DNA from: Nitrosophilus alvini
Lineage (GTDB): Bacteria > Campylobacterota > Campylobacteria > Campylobacterales > Nitratiruptoraceae
DNA: 64,000 nt
Assembly: GCF_015100395.1 (NCBI RefSeq)
Contig: NZ_AP022847.1
Span: 1,686,003 to 1,750,002, forward strand
Reading direction: 5' to 3'
The stretch's first letter is position 1; the number at the start of each line of letters is the position of its first letter. This document shows positions 45,577 to 54,575 of the stretch, piece by piece. Under the pieces are notes generated by a model. It had not been told where the DNA came from, searched no databases, and was given only the letters and a program-made list of their open reading frames with translations. The position numbers and the translations under genes were made by a program.

Positions 45577-46986
45577 ATGAAAAAACTTGCAGTTATCTCA
45601 GTTGCTGCGGCTCTGATGCTTTCAGCCGCTACTATCAATTTTAACGAAATGCCCAACCATTTCAAAAGAGTTATGCCAGGAGGCGGGAACAATGTAGTAC
45701 TTTCCTATTACGATGCTATAAAAGACGCTAAAGAGTCTGTGGTCAACATATCTACCAAAAAAAAGATAAAAAGACCGAAGTTTGACCGTTCTCAGCTTTT
45801 CAACGACCCTTTTTTTAGACAGTTTTTCGGACCAATGTTCAAAGATATGATACCAAAAGAGCGAGTGCAAAGATCGCTGGGATCGGGTGTTATCATAAGC
45901 AAAGATGGATATATTGTAACAAACAACCACGTTGTAAACGATGCAGACGAGATAACAGTTACGATTCCCGGAAGCGATAAAGAGTATAAAGCAAAAGTTA
46001 TAGGCAAAGACCCTCTTACAGATCTTGCCGTCATAAAGATTGAAGCAAAAAACCTCAAACCTATAAAGGTAGGCGACTCTTCAAAACTTAAAGCCGGGGA
46101 TATAGTATTTGCCATAGGAAATCCTTTCGGAATAGGCGAAACCGTAACGCAGGGAATCGTTTCCGGACTCAACAGGAACAGTGTAGGTATAAACACATAT
46201 GAAAACTTCATTCAGACAGATGCCGCTATAAACCCCGGAAATTCAGGTGGTGCTCTTGTGGATAGCAGAGGGGCACTGATAGGAATCAACAGCGCCATTA
46301 TAACCAGAAGCGGCGGAAACAACGGTATAGGCTTTGCAATCCCTTCAAATATGATGAAAAAAGTGGTCAAGACTCTCATAGAAAAAGGTAAAATAGAAAG
46401 AGGTTTTATGGGCGTAACAATTGAAGATTTGAGCAAAGATCTAAAAGAGCTTTACAGGCACGACTACGGCGCTGTCATAGTAGAAGTTGCCAAAGACTCT
46501 GCAGCCCAAAAAGCCGGCCTTAAAAGAGGTGATCTTATCATAGAAGTGGATGGTAAAAAAATAGAAGACGCAAATGAGCTCAAAACAGTTGTAGGTTCCC
46601 TGCCACCGGGAAAAACGATAAAAGTAAAATATGAGAGAAACAAAAAAACATATACAACTAAACTGACTCTTCAAAAAAGACCTGAAACATCTCAAAGCCA
46701 GGCATCCGAACAGGATGAAATAGGACTGAGTCTGAAAAATCTTGATGAACAGACAAGAAGGATGTATAATATTCCCGAAGATGTGGAAGGTGTTCTTGTT
46801 GTAGATGTAGCACCGGACAGCAAGGCCGAAAAAGCCGGATTCAAACCGGGTGATATTATAGAGGGTGTTGAAGACAAAGAGATAGAGAATGTGGATGATT
46901 TCAAAGAGGCACTCAAAAAATACAAAGGACCAAAAAGAGTATTCATCAACAGACACGGATACCCTATGATAAAAGTTCTCAAGTAG
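45577..46986 (+). CDS. htrA: Periplasmic serine protease/chaperone HtrA (DegP type)
   Basis: HtrA degrades or refolds misfolded envelope proteins. From the ATG at 45577, behind AAGGAGGAG, the protein is 469 residues with a signal peptide (MKKLAVISVAAALMLSAATI). The catalytic triad is H118 in TNNHVV, D149 in DPLTDLAV and S223 in GNSGGAL. Two PDZ domains follow, at about residues 265-365 and 380-465. The frame is open for 17 more codons upstream but those lack a binding site. A CprRS-like two-component pair follows, as in Campylobacter jejuni, where that pair controls htrA. Confidence 0.96.
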   Translation: MKKLAVISVAAALMLSAATINFNEMPNHFKRVMPGGGNNVVLSYYDAIKDAKESVVNISTKKKIKRPKFDRSQLFNDPFFRQFFGPMFKDMIPKERVQRSLGSGVIISKDGYIVTNNHVVNDADEITVTIPGSDKEYKAKVIGKDPLTDLAVIKIEAKNLKPIKVGDSSKLKAGDIVFAIGNPFGIGETVTQGIVSGLNRNSVGINTYENFIQTDAAINPGNSGGALVDSRGALIGINSAIITRSGGNNGIGFAIPSNMMKKVVKTLIEKGKIERGFMGVTIEDLSKDLKELYRHDYGAVIVEVAKDSAAQKAGLKRGDLIIEVDGKKIEDANELKTVVGSLPPGKTIKVKYERNKKTYTTKLTLQKRPETSQSQASEQDEIGLSLKNLDEQTRRMYNIPEDVEGVLVVDVAPDSKAEKAGFKPGDIIEGVEDKEIENVDDFKEALKKYKGPKRVFINRHGYPMIKVLK

Positions 46987-46990
46987 TCTT

Positions 46991-47008
46991 GCAGCGCTTC
47001 GGCGCTGC
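46991..47008 (+). terminator. UUCG-capped hairpin between htrA and the response regulator gene
   Basis: GCAGCGC, TTCG, GCGCTGC form a perfect seven-base-pair G+C-rich stem with a UUCG tetraloop, four bases after the htrA stop. No T-run follows; the response regulator ribosome binding site GAAGGAG begins three bases later. It is more likely a stability or processing element than a simple terminator. Confidence 0.6.
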
Positions 47009-47021
47009 CTGAAGGAGTTCG

Positions 47022-47681
47022 ATGAAAATTGCAATGATAGAGGATGATTTTGAGTTGGCTGAAATTTTGACCGAATATCTGAAAAGATTCAATATTGAAC
47101 TGACAAATTATGAGGATCCTTTTTTGGCTCTGTCGGCTTTAAGGTCTAAAAAATTTGACGCTCTTATTCTTGACCTTTCGCTTCCCGGAATGGACGGACT
47201 CGAAGTTTTGAAAAAAATAAGGGAATTTAGTGATATTCCAATAATCATCTCAAGTGCAAGAAGTGACATAACAGACAAAGTTATAGGTTTGGAACTGGGG
47301 GCAGACGACTATCTCCCAAAACCCTACAATCCAAGAGAGCTTGAAGCAAGAATCAGGGCGATTCTTAGAAGAAAGAGACCCGAAACTCCAAAAAAAAGCG
47401 ATGTAGTACTAAACGAAGATGCCAGAGAGATTCTCTTCAAAGACAAACCTCTGCGCCTAACACCGGCTGAATTTGAGATACTCGCCTACTTGATCAAAAA
47501 AAGTCCAAAAGTGCTTTCCAGAGAAGATATTCTTTATAATATAGACTCTCTTAATGATGAGAGCACACTCAAAAGCATAGATGTAATAATAGGCAGAATT
47601 AGACAGAAACTTGAAGAGAATCCCAAAAATCCAAGACACATAATATCGGTCAGAGGTATAGGATATAAATTCGTTCCATGA
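47022..47681 (+). CDS. cprR: OmpR-family response regulator, CprR-like
   Basis: The 219-residue protein has a receiver domain (acidic pair ED at residues 8-9, phosphoacceptor D51 in LILDLSLPGMDG, lysine in DYLPKPYNPREL) and a C-terminal winged-helix DNA-binding domain (LTPAEFEILAYLIKKSPKVL, then SIDVIIGRIRQKLEENP). The symbol is given because the order htrA-regulator-kinase matches cprRS of Campylobacter jejuni; orthology is not proven. It overlaps the kinase gene by four bases as ATGA. Confidence 0.85.
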   Translation: MKIAMIEDDFELAEILTEYLKRFNIELTNYEDPFLALSALRSKKFDALILDLSLPGMDGLEVLKKIREFSDIPIIISSARSDITDKVIGLELGADDYLPKPYNPRELEARIRAILRRKRPETPKKSDVVLNEDAREILFKDKPLRLTPAEFEILAYLIKKSPKVLSREDILYNIDSLNDESTLKSIDVIIGRIRQKLEENPKNPRHIISVRGIGYKFVP

Positions 47682-48895
47682 AAAAATCATCAATTTTCGT
47701 ATCAATTACCTTTATATTCTTTATAGCGTTTGTTGCTATCGCAATGGCTGCTTATCTATTTTTGAAATATGACAGATCAAACTATCTAAACACTGTTTAT
47801 CAAAAATATGAGATTCTTACACATACAATTACCTGGCAGCTTCAAACCGAACAAAATCCCGATGAAATATACCGCCAGATAGAAAAACTCGGGCTTACAC
47901 CTATAACCTACCCGAAAGAGATAGCAAAAATCATAACCGCTGCTAAAGTTATAGATCAGAAAAATATTCCCATAGGAGAGATAAAACTTCTTCAAAACCA
48001 AAAAGATTTTTACATACTTGTTCAGAGTTTCGCAAACCTGTTACTTCTAAAATATGCCCAATACGAACCTTACAGACAGAAAGTCATTATATCTATCTTT
48101 TCCATCATCGCACTCTCTTTGCTTTTTGTTTATATCGCTACGATAATGAAACTAAGACCGTTGAAAAAAATAGAAAAAGAGCTTAAGAAATTTTCAAAAG
48201 GTGAACTAGACCTTGACCTCGATATAAAAGGAAGCAGTGAAATCGCCCAGGTCGCGTCTGCACTGAAAGAGGCTACCGACTCGATCAAAAACCTTTTGGA
48301 GTCCAGAAAACTGCTTTTAAGAAACGTGATGCACGAACTTAAAACTCCTATCGCGAAGGGAAGAATAGCTTCGGAAATGATAGAAGATGAGAAGCAAAAA
48401 AAGAGGTTTATCAAGATATTTGAAAGACTCAACTCTCTTATAAACGAACTCGCCGCTTTGGAAGCGGTAGATTCAAAAATAGAACCCGAGCTTAAACGCA
48501 GGGCTGTTCGGGATATCATAAATGAGGCGATTGAACTTGGAATGTTTGACAAAAAAGAGGTCGAAAAGGATATTGAAGAGGACTTTTTTGTCAATGCTGA
48601 TTCACGCCTTTTTTCAATTGCTGTCAAAAATCTGCTGGAAAACGGTATAAAACACTCAAGCGATCATAAAGTAAAAATAGGTACAAAAAAGGGATCGATT
48701 TTTATCGAAAGTCGGGGAGAACCCCTGAAAAGAGAAATCGAATACTATCTTCAGCCCTTTTCGAAGGAGAGCAGAAGTGAAGGTTTCGGCCTTGGTCTAT
48801 TTATAGTATCAAAAATCCTGGCTCTTCACGGCTTCAAACTCTCATACAAATATAAAGATGGGCGAAATATATTTACTATCTCAACAAGTAGATGA
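47678..48895 (+). CDS. cprS: Sensor histidine kinase, CprS-like
   Basis: The 405-residue kinase has two membrane segments (about residues 7-28 and 138-158), a periplasmic domain of some 105 residues between them, a HAMP region, the phosphoacceptor histidine in RNVMHELKTPIAKGR near residue 225, and the ATPase motifs VKNLLENGIKHSSD and GFGLGLFIVSKIL. It should sense an envelope signal and phosphorylate the preceding regulator. It overlaps the convergent nnrS gene by 20 bases at the 3' end, so the two transcripts are antisense there. Confidence 0.88.
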   Translation: MKKSSIFVSITFIFFIAFVAIAMAAYLFLKYDRSNYLNTVYQKYEILTHTITWQLQTEQNPDEIYRQIEKLGLTPITYPKEIAKIITAAKVIDQKNIPIGEIKLLQNQKDFYILVQSFANLLLLKYAQYEPYRQKVIISIFSIIALSLLFVYIATIMKLRPLKKIEKELKKFSKGELDLDLDIKGSSEIAQVASALKEATDSIKNLLESRKLLLRNVMHELKTPIAKGRIASEMIEDEKQKKRFIKIFERLNSLINELAALEAVDSKIEPELKRRAVRDIINEAIELGMFDKKEVEKDIEEDFFVNADSRLFSIAVKNLLENGIKHSSDHKVKIGTKKGSIFIESRGEPLKREIEYYLQPFSKESRSEGFGLGLFIVSKILALHGFKLSYKYKDGRNIFTISTSR

Positions 48896-50117
48896 GATAT
48901 TTTCTGCTCCACAGAACAAACATCAACACCCAAAGCCCGGCCGTAAACAAAATTGCATGATAGTATGCCTGCGGCAGCAAAAAAAACAGAACCGAGCTTG
49001 CCGCTCTGAAAAATACTACGAACTGCACGAACAAAAACACGAAAACAGTATATCTGTCTGCCACAGGAGGCCGCCCGGAATGGCCCAGAGTAACCCTGCT
49101 TCCGAAACCTATAAGGATGGTTGTCAAAAATCCCACCATCAGGATATGAAGAGAGAGTCTCTCCAAAGGATCATACGCCGTACCCAAACTCCACCATAAA
49201 ACATTTTCCACTGCCGAGAGTCCAAATCCTAAAGGAATCCAAAACAGAGACAGATACATAACCCACAGCATTGCAGAGACTTTGAAAACCGGCAATTTCC
49301 ATTTTACAAGCTCTCTTCCTATAAAACCGGCAAGAGCCGCATCCGCCAGTGCTTCAACCAGATGAAGACCTGCTGTTGCAAATAGAGTTTTTGCTATAAG
49401 CAGATAAAAAACAGTTTTCAGCATTCCCGGTGTTTTATTTGGCTGATATCCAAACTGTGCCGCTGTTGTAAAAAAAGGTATCATTCTCTGCCCTACGGCA
49501 AAAGCCATAAAAAAGAGATAAAGGTAAACAGCGATATTTTTGGCCGCTTCATAGATAAAAACCGTCCATCCGACTTCTGGTAAAAAGAGATAAATGAGAA
49601 GATATGCAATAAACAGAAGATGCGCAACAAGCCCCAGCCCGAAAGCTTTCAGCATCCAACCGGGTTCATCTTTTTGGGGAACCGGACTGAATCTATATAT
49701 CTGATACATTATCGCAAAAGCAATAAATTGTGCCGCAAAAGTCAAAACAACGGACAAAAGCGTAAGATAAACAGAAATAAATTGGGAGACAACGAAGAGT
49801 AAAGCACCCGCCTGATACAGTATAAAAACCCTGATGTTTGCGGTTCTGGGAAGTTCCGGAACACCCAAAAATCTTGGAAATGTAGTAAAAAGAAAACCTA
49901 TAAAAAACTGGCTGAAAATTATAAATGCAAAAGAGTAAAAGTGAAAAAGTTTCGGCTCATAAGTAACACCTATCACCCCTTTGAACTGAAGTGCAAAAAA
50001 AGTCATAAAAACCATTGCAAATATCACACCTGATGAAAAAAACATTCTATGGGGCTGTGATGTGAAAATATCCCAGAAACCAGGCTTTTTTTCCGCAGTA
50101 TGAGACCATTGGTTCAT
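48876..50117 (-). CDS. nnrS: NnrS family membrane protein
   Basis: The 413-residue integral membrane protein has about twelve hydrophobic segments and typical NnrS features: SQPHRMFFSSGVIFAMVFM near residue 20, GFLFTTFPRFLGVPE near residue 84, GQRMIPFFTTAA near residue 208, LHILMVGFLTTILIGFGSRVTLGHSGRP near residue 326. NnrS proteins bind heme and copper and protect against nitric oxide stress during denitrification. It stands alone and leftward, with a 194-base divergent gap before the TonB-receptor-like gene. Confidence 0.9.
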   Translation of the reverse strand: MNQWSHTAEKKPGFWDIFTSQPHRMFFSSGVIFAMVFMTFFALQFKGVIGVTYEPKLFHFYSFAFIIFSQFFIGFLFTTFPRFLGVPELPRTANIRVFILYQAGALLFVVSQFISVYLTLLSVVLTFAAQFIAFAIMYQIYRFSPVPQKDEPGWMLKAFGLGLVAHLLFIAYLLIYLFLPEVGWTVFIYEAAKNIAVYLYLFFMAFAVGQRMIPFFTTAAQFGYQPNKTPGMLKTVFYLLIAKTLFATAGLHLVEALADAALAGFIGRELVKWKLPVFKVSAMLWVMYLSLFWIPLGFGLSAVENVLWWSLGTAYDPLERLSLHILMVGFLTTILIGFGSRVTLGHSGRPPVADRYTVFVFLFVQFVVFFRAASSVLFFLLPQAYYHAILFTAGLWVLMFVLWSRKYLIYLLR

Positions 50118-50264
50118 AACAGTTCCTTAAAACAAAAAATATTGCAAAAGTTTATCTCAATAATCTTTTTTTATCAATAATATCAGTCAAATTTGTCAGT
50201 TACAAACATTTAAATTATCGGAAATTATATTTATTAGAATTAAGACTTATATAAAGCATAAGAT

Positions 50265-50270
50265 TATAAT
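50265..50270 (+). promoter_or_regulatory. Candidate -10 box for the receptor/YfiR/GGDEF-EAL operon
   Basis: TATAAT, in GATTATAATATAG, lies 41 bases before the ATG at 50312 and is the best Pribnow match in this gap. No -35 element is evident. Further upstream, 50176-50185 reads AATAATATCA, a half-site of the palindrome found at 36589. Confidence 0.55.
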
Positions 50271-50311
50271 ATAGAAATATTAAATGATTTTAGTTCCTGA
50301 AAAGGAGATAG

Positions 50312-52171
50312 ATGCATTTGAAAAAATTTTTCCTTTTTCTGCTCTTGATATCATATGGATTTTCAGAAGATCTGGCAAAACTTTTAAACGAATACAGAAT
50401 TGAATCTGAACTATCCAAGATTACCAAAATCGAATCTGCCGGTTTTGTAGATATCTATACGAGAGAAGATCTGGAAAAGATGCAGGCTCGCAGTTTATTG
50501 GATATTTTGAAAACTCTCCCCGTTCTGATGCTTACCAGAACTTCAAACAATCTTTATCTCTTTTCAAAACCGACTTCAAGCTATATACCTATGCCGGCGA
50601 TAAGGCTGTTCATAAACGACCATGACGTAACTTCCACATCATTTGGAAGTGCCATGGTGGTATGGTCCGATATGCCTGTTGAGTATATTGACCATATAGA
50701 GGTCTATAAAACGGCGTCATCCATGGAGTTCAGCAACGAACCGGGCACAGCAATTATCAAAGTTTATACTAAAAAAGCAGAAAGAGAAGAGGGCGGGAAA
50801 TTAAGAGTGCTTAAAGACCAAAAAGGCAGTTTTGAAGCCGATACATATTTTGCCCACACAGCGCTGGACGGATTTTCATACTTCTTTTATGTAAATACAA
50901 ACAACATAAAAAGAAAAAAATATGATCACAAAGAGTATGAAATAAGCAGTGACAAAAAAGGATATAACTTTTATTCCGATATTTTATATAACGACTGGAG
51001 AATAGAACTTGCGCACTATTTCAAAGAAAATGAAAATTTTATGGGAATAGGCACAAACTATACCCCTTCAGACGGCAAAGTGGATGTAAAACAGAGTTAT
51101 GTCCATATAACAAAAAATTTCAAAAACAGTTTCAAACTGCAACTTGAATATGACAATCTTGATTATGATAGAACATATCAGGACGAAAACGGCATTTACG
51201 CTGGCAGTGCCGGCATTGTCGACTACTATAGCACACATTGTAAAGACGACGTATTTTCTGTTATTGCGGAGAAGAGACTCCTTTTTGAAAAAAACCGGCT
51301 TCTTCTGGGCGCTTTTTATAAATACAAAGGTTTCAAAGCAGAAGGTAAATTTGATCAAATTTCAACAAACTACGCCAACTCTTTGAACTTATACTCTCTT
51401 TATGCTGAAAACAGTTTCAGTTTTGATGAAAAGACGATGATTGTCGGTTCAATTAAAGAAGACTTTTACATTTATGACAAAGAGGTAAGATCGCACAGCC
51501 ATCATATCATAAGACTGGGATTTATAAAAAATATCGGCAATTTTCAATTCAAAGCATTTTCAACAAGAACATACTATCCGGTAGAGTTTTACAAACTCTA
51601 TAACAAAGACGATATTCCATACAAAATAAATCCAAACCTGAGATTTCCGATAATAGATATACATATGGCAAGCATCAGATATAAAAAAAAGGGATATGAG
51701 GTGGAGTTCAGAGCCAGTGCACACAGACTGAAAGATAATGTGATCTTCTCGGACTCCGGATTTATAAATAGCCCCGATACAGTAAGAAAAGAGTTTTATC
51801 TGCTTAAGTATGCCTATCTTTTCGATAGAAACGACAGACTCTATCTTGAATTTTTTACCGGTGAAAACAACAAAGGAGTTGAACTCAGCCCCAAATATGG
51901 CATAAACTTTAGAATTTTCAACAGTTACGGCAAATTCGACTTCTATAACGAGCTTATCTATAAAAGCAGTTACGAAGCATACGGTATTTCAGTGGATAAA
52001 ACATTCGACTGGACGGCTGCCGCCAAATATCACTATTCGCCAAATCTTTCAATTGGAATCAGAGGCGAAAATATCTTTAACAGCAGTTTTAAACAGGTAT
52101 ACAAAAATTTTCCATATGCAATTCCCGTATTTGATAAAAAATTTTGGATAAATATGGAGTATCTGTTTTGA
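50312..52171 (+). CDS. TonB-dependent-receptor-like outer membrane protein
   Basis: The 619-residue protein has a signal peptide (MHLKKFFLFLLLISYGFSED), a plug domain at about residues 45-155 (FVDIYTREDLEKMQARSLLD, then VEYIDHIEVYKTASSMEFS), and a beta-barrel region ending in the outer-membrane type terminus KFWINMEYLF. I see no clear TonB box. The barrel is short for a siderophore receptor. The gene is first in a tight operon with a YfiR-like periplasmic protein and a GGDEF-EAL enzyme, so a sensory rather than, or besides, a transport role is inferred. AAAGGAG precedes the ATG. Confidence 0.83.
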   Translation: MHLKKFFLFLLLISYGFSEDLAKLLNEYRIESELSKITKIESAGFVDIYTREDLEKMQARSLLDILKTLPVLMLTRTSNNLYLFSKPTSSYIPMPAIRLFINDHDVTSTSFGSAMVVWSDMPVEYIDHIEVYKTASSMEFSNEPGTAIIKVYTKKAEREEGGKLRVLKDQKGSFEADTYFAHTALDGFSYFFYVNTNNIKRKKYDHKEYEISSDKKGYNFYSDILYNDWRIELAHYFKENENFMGIGTNYTPSDGKVDVKQSYVHITKNFKNSFKLQLEYDNLDYDRTYQDENGIYAGSAGIVDYYSTHCKDDVFSVIAEKRLLFEKNRLLLGAFYKYKGFKAEGKFDQISTNYANSLNLYSLYAENSFSFDEKTMIVGSIKEDFYIYDKEVRSHSHHIIRLGFIKNIGNFQFKAFSTRTYYPVEFYKLYNKDDIPYKINPNLRFPIIDIHMASIRYKKKGYEVEFRASAHRLKDNVIFSDSGFINSPDTVRKEFYLLKYAYLFDRNDRLYLEFFTGENNKGVELSPKYGINFRIFNSYGKFDFYNELIYKSSYEAYGISVDKTFDWTAAAKYHYSPNLSIGIRGENIFNSSFKQVYKNFPYAIPVFDKKFWINMEYLF

Positions 52172-52599
52172 GAAAAATTGTACTTTTGTTTTTTACAGTC
52201 CTAAGTCTGTCGGCATCAGTATTAGAAATAGAACAGAAAATTTACCGTACGGTATTAAGCGCAATATTTCCGGATAAAAAATCGATTATTGTCTGGACCG
52301 ACAAACCCGAAAAAAAAGTTATATATGAAAAAATAGAGGGTACTAAAATCACCAATGATATAAAAAAAGCTGATATATTATTTGTCCACAATCCAAAAAC
52401 TTTAACAAATCTCAATACATATAAGGTAATAATTTTCGTAGGAAACTACGCTCTTTTAAAAAAATATCAGAATGTGGCAATCGGCGGATTTTTCTGGCAG
52501 AAAGGAAGACCCAATATAGTTTTTATCAAAAAAAACCTGCAAAAACTCAATATAAATTTGCCAAAAACTTTCGAAGAATTTATAGAGGATAGTGTTTGA
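52168..52599 (+). CDS. YfiR-like (DUF4154-type) periplasmic protein
   Basis: With a TTG start at 52168, overlapping the receptor stop as TTGA, the protein is 143 residues with a signal peptide (about residues 1-17, ending LSLSAS). The mature part has the alternating pattern of YfiR/DUF4154: EIEQKIYRTVLSAIF, then KADILFVHNPKTL, VIIFVGNYALLKKYQNVAIGG, and the final KKNLQKLNINLPKTFEEF. YfiR of Pseudomonas is a periplasmic inhibitor of the cyclase YfiN. The match is by pattern and context, not by strong identity. The next gene begins with the same TTGA overlap. Confidence 0.65.
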   Translation: MRKIVLLFFTVLSLSASVLEIEQKIYRTVLSAIFPDKKSIIVWTDKPEKKVIYEKIEGTKITNDIKKADILFVHNPKTLTNLNTYKVIIFVGNYALLKKYQNVAIGGFFWQKGRPNIVFIKKNLQKLNINLPKTFEEFIEDSV

Positions 52600-54467
52600 G
52601 ACATATAAATAGAATCGGTATTTTGCTTATAATTTTTATATTTGCAGCCATCGTCTACCTTTTCTTTGCTACGCAAAAAGTAGAAAACGCTCTTTCACAC
52701 AATCTTGAAAGACTTTTTATAAAACAGGCTGAAGAGTTTGCGGTCAATATAGAAGAGATTATAAAACAGAATGTAGGAAAAGATCCTTTTAAGAGCCTCT
52801 CAAAAGACAAAGAGTTGAGAGAAAGACTCCAAGACGCTCTTTCCATTTTGATCAACTCATCTTATAAATATATTTATGTTTTATACAGAGACAAAAAAGG
52901 GAGATTTCGTTATCTGCTTGATGGAAGCAAAAGCGACAGAGGAGAATTCGGTCAAAAACTCGATGTTGAAAAAGCGGCATGGAACAAGGTATACGAAACA
53001 AAAAAAGAGAATATTATCCTTCATAAAAACCTGGAAGGACTTTGGATAACATATCTGAAACCTCTTATTTATAACGATAAAGTTGAAGCAGTTATTGCTA
53101 TAGACTTTTCTACCGATCTTCCGCAAAATATTTACAATACAACAAAGCCTATAAAAAATATTTTTACATATATTTTTGCAGCAATAGGCATTTTAGTTTT
53201 ACTGCTGCTCTATCAGACAGTTTTGAATATCATTACAAAAAAAGAGAGCATAACAGATGCATTAACATCTTTATACAACAGAACCTATTTAAGAGAGTTT
53301 TTAAAAAACATAGACCCGTCTAAATATCATATTCTCATGATCGATATCGATCACTTCAAAAAGGTAAATGACAACTACGGCCATAAGGCCGGTGATTTTA
53401 TTTTAAGAGAGGTTGCACATATTATCAAACAGCTTGTAAGAAAAGATGATAGGATTGTCAGATTCGGAGGGGAAGAGTTTCTGATTTTCTTAGAACAAAA
53501 CGATAGAGAAGAGTTCGCTCTGAAAATAGCCCAAAGAATCAAACAAACCATCGAAAATACGAGATTTATATATAACAACGCCGAGATAAATATAACTTTA
53601 TCAATCGGAATATGTTTAAAGCCTGAACGATTCAAAAACATAAACAATGCTATAAAAGCTGCAGACTCTATGCTTTATATAGCAAAAAAAGAGGGAAGAA
53701 ACAAAATAGTTTTATATTCCCAAAGAGAGATACAGGAGGCAACATGCGGACAATTTGAAATCTCGGAAGTTCAAGAGGCTTTGGATGAAAACAGAATACT
53801 CTGCCACTACCAGCCGATTTTCGATATAAACAAAAACAGGATAGTAAAGTATGAAGCTCTTGTCAGAATGATTGATAAAAAGGGCAAACTTATATATCCC
53901 AGTATGTTTCTAGAACATATTGTTCAAACAAATGTATATTATGCTTTGACCAAAAGAGTTTTAAACACAGTTTTTCATACTATCAAAGAGAAGAGAGTAT
54001 CAATAAGTGTAAATCTCAGCTTTTCTGATATAAGCGATAATGTCATCTACAATATGATTCTTGAAGAGATAGAAAAACATAAAGCTCTTTCTCACTGGCT
54101 GGTTATAGAACTTTTGGAAAATGAAGATATAAAAGAAGATATCATCAGAGAAAGACTTATCAGACTTAAATCTTTTAATGTAAGAATAGCTATCGATGAT
54201 TTCGGCAGCGGATTTTCAAATTTTGCCATTTTTAAAACTCTTCCTATAGATATTTTAAAACTTGACGGAAGCCTGATACAAGAGATCGACAAGTCAAAAA
54301 TTTCCTACAGTATCACAAAATCGATCGCTCTTTTTGCAAAAGAGTTAAACATAAAAACAGTGGCAGAGTTTGTCCATAATAAAAGAATTCTGGAAATTAT
54401 CAGGGAACTTGGCATACAAGAGGGGCAGGGTTTCTATCTTGGCAAGCCATCTAACAAAATTCAGTAA
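52596..54467 (+). CDS. Membrane-bound GGDEF-EAL protein, both domains apparently intact
   Basis: The 623-residue protein starts at TTG 52596, overlapping the previous stop. It has two membrane segments (about residues 5-24 and 185-206) around a periplasmic domain of some 160 residues, a GGDEF domain with RFGGEEFLIFLE near residue 290, and an EAL domain with YEALVRM, SVNLSFSDIS, VIELLENEDI, IAIDDFGSGFSNF, KTVAEFV and QGFYLGKP. Cyclic di-GMP synthesis and breakdown are both possible. Periplasmic control by the YfiR-like protein is inferred from the operon and from the known YfiBNR system. Confidence 0.92.
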   Translation: MRHINRIGILLIIFIFAAIVYLFFATQKVENALSHNLERLFIKQAEEFAVNIEEIIKQNVGKDPFKSLSKDKELRERLQDALSILINSSYKYIYVLYRDKKGRFRYLLDGSKSDRGEFGQKLDVEKAAWNKVYETKKENIILHKNLEGLWITYLKPLIYNDKVEAVIAIDFSTDLPQNIYNTTKPIKNIFTYIFAAIGILVLLLLYQTVLNIITKKESITDALTSLYNRTYLREFLKNIDPSKYHILMIDIDHFKKVNDNYGHKAGDFILREVAHIIKQLVRKDDRIVRFGGEEFLIFLEQNDREEFALKIAQRIKQTIENTRFIYNNAEINITLSIGICLKPERFKNINNAIKAADSMLYIAKKEGRNKIVLYSQREIQEATCGQFEISEVQEALDENRILCHYQPIFDINKNRIVKYEALVRMIDKKGKLIYPSMFLEHIVQTNVYYALTKRVLNTVFHTIKEKRVSISVNLSFSDISDNVIYNMILEEIEKHKALSHWLVIELLENEDIKEDIIRERLIRLKSFNVRIAIDDFGSGFSNFAIFKTLPIDILKLDGSLIQEIDKSKISYSITKSIALFAKELNIKTVAEFVHNKRILEIIRELGIQEGQGFYLGKPSNKIQ

Positions 54468-54575
54468 AAACTATCCTGAGATTCGCTATAGGTACCAAAA
54501 AGATTTCAAGAGTATCTTTGATACGATAAGGTACAATACCTGCATTTGTTTTCATCTGATTATTTAAGGTCTGAT

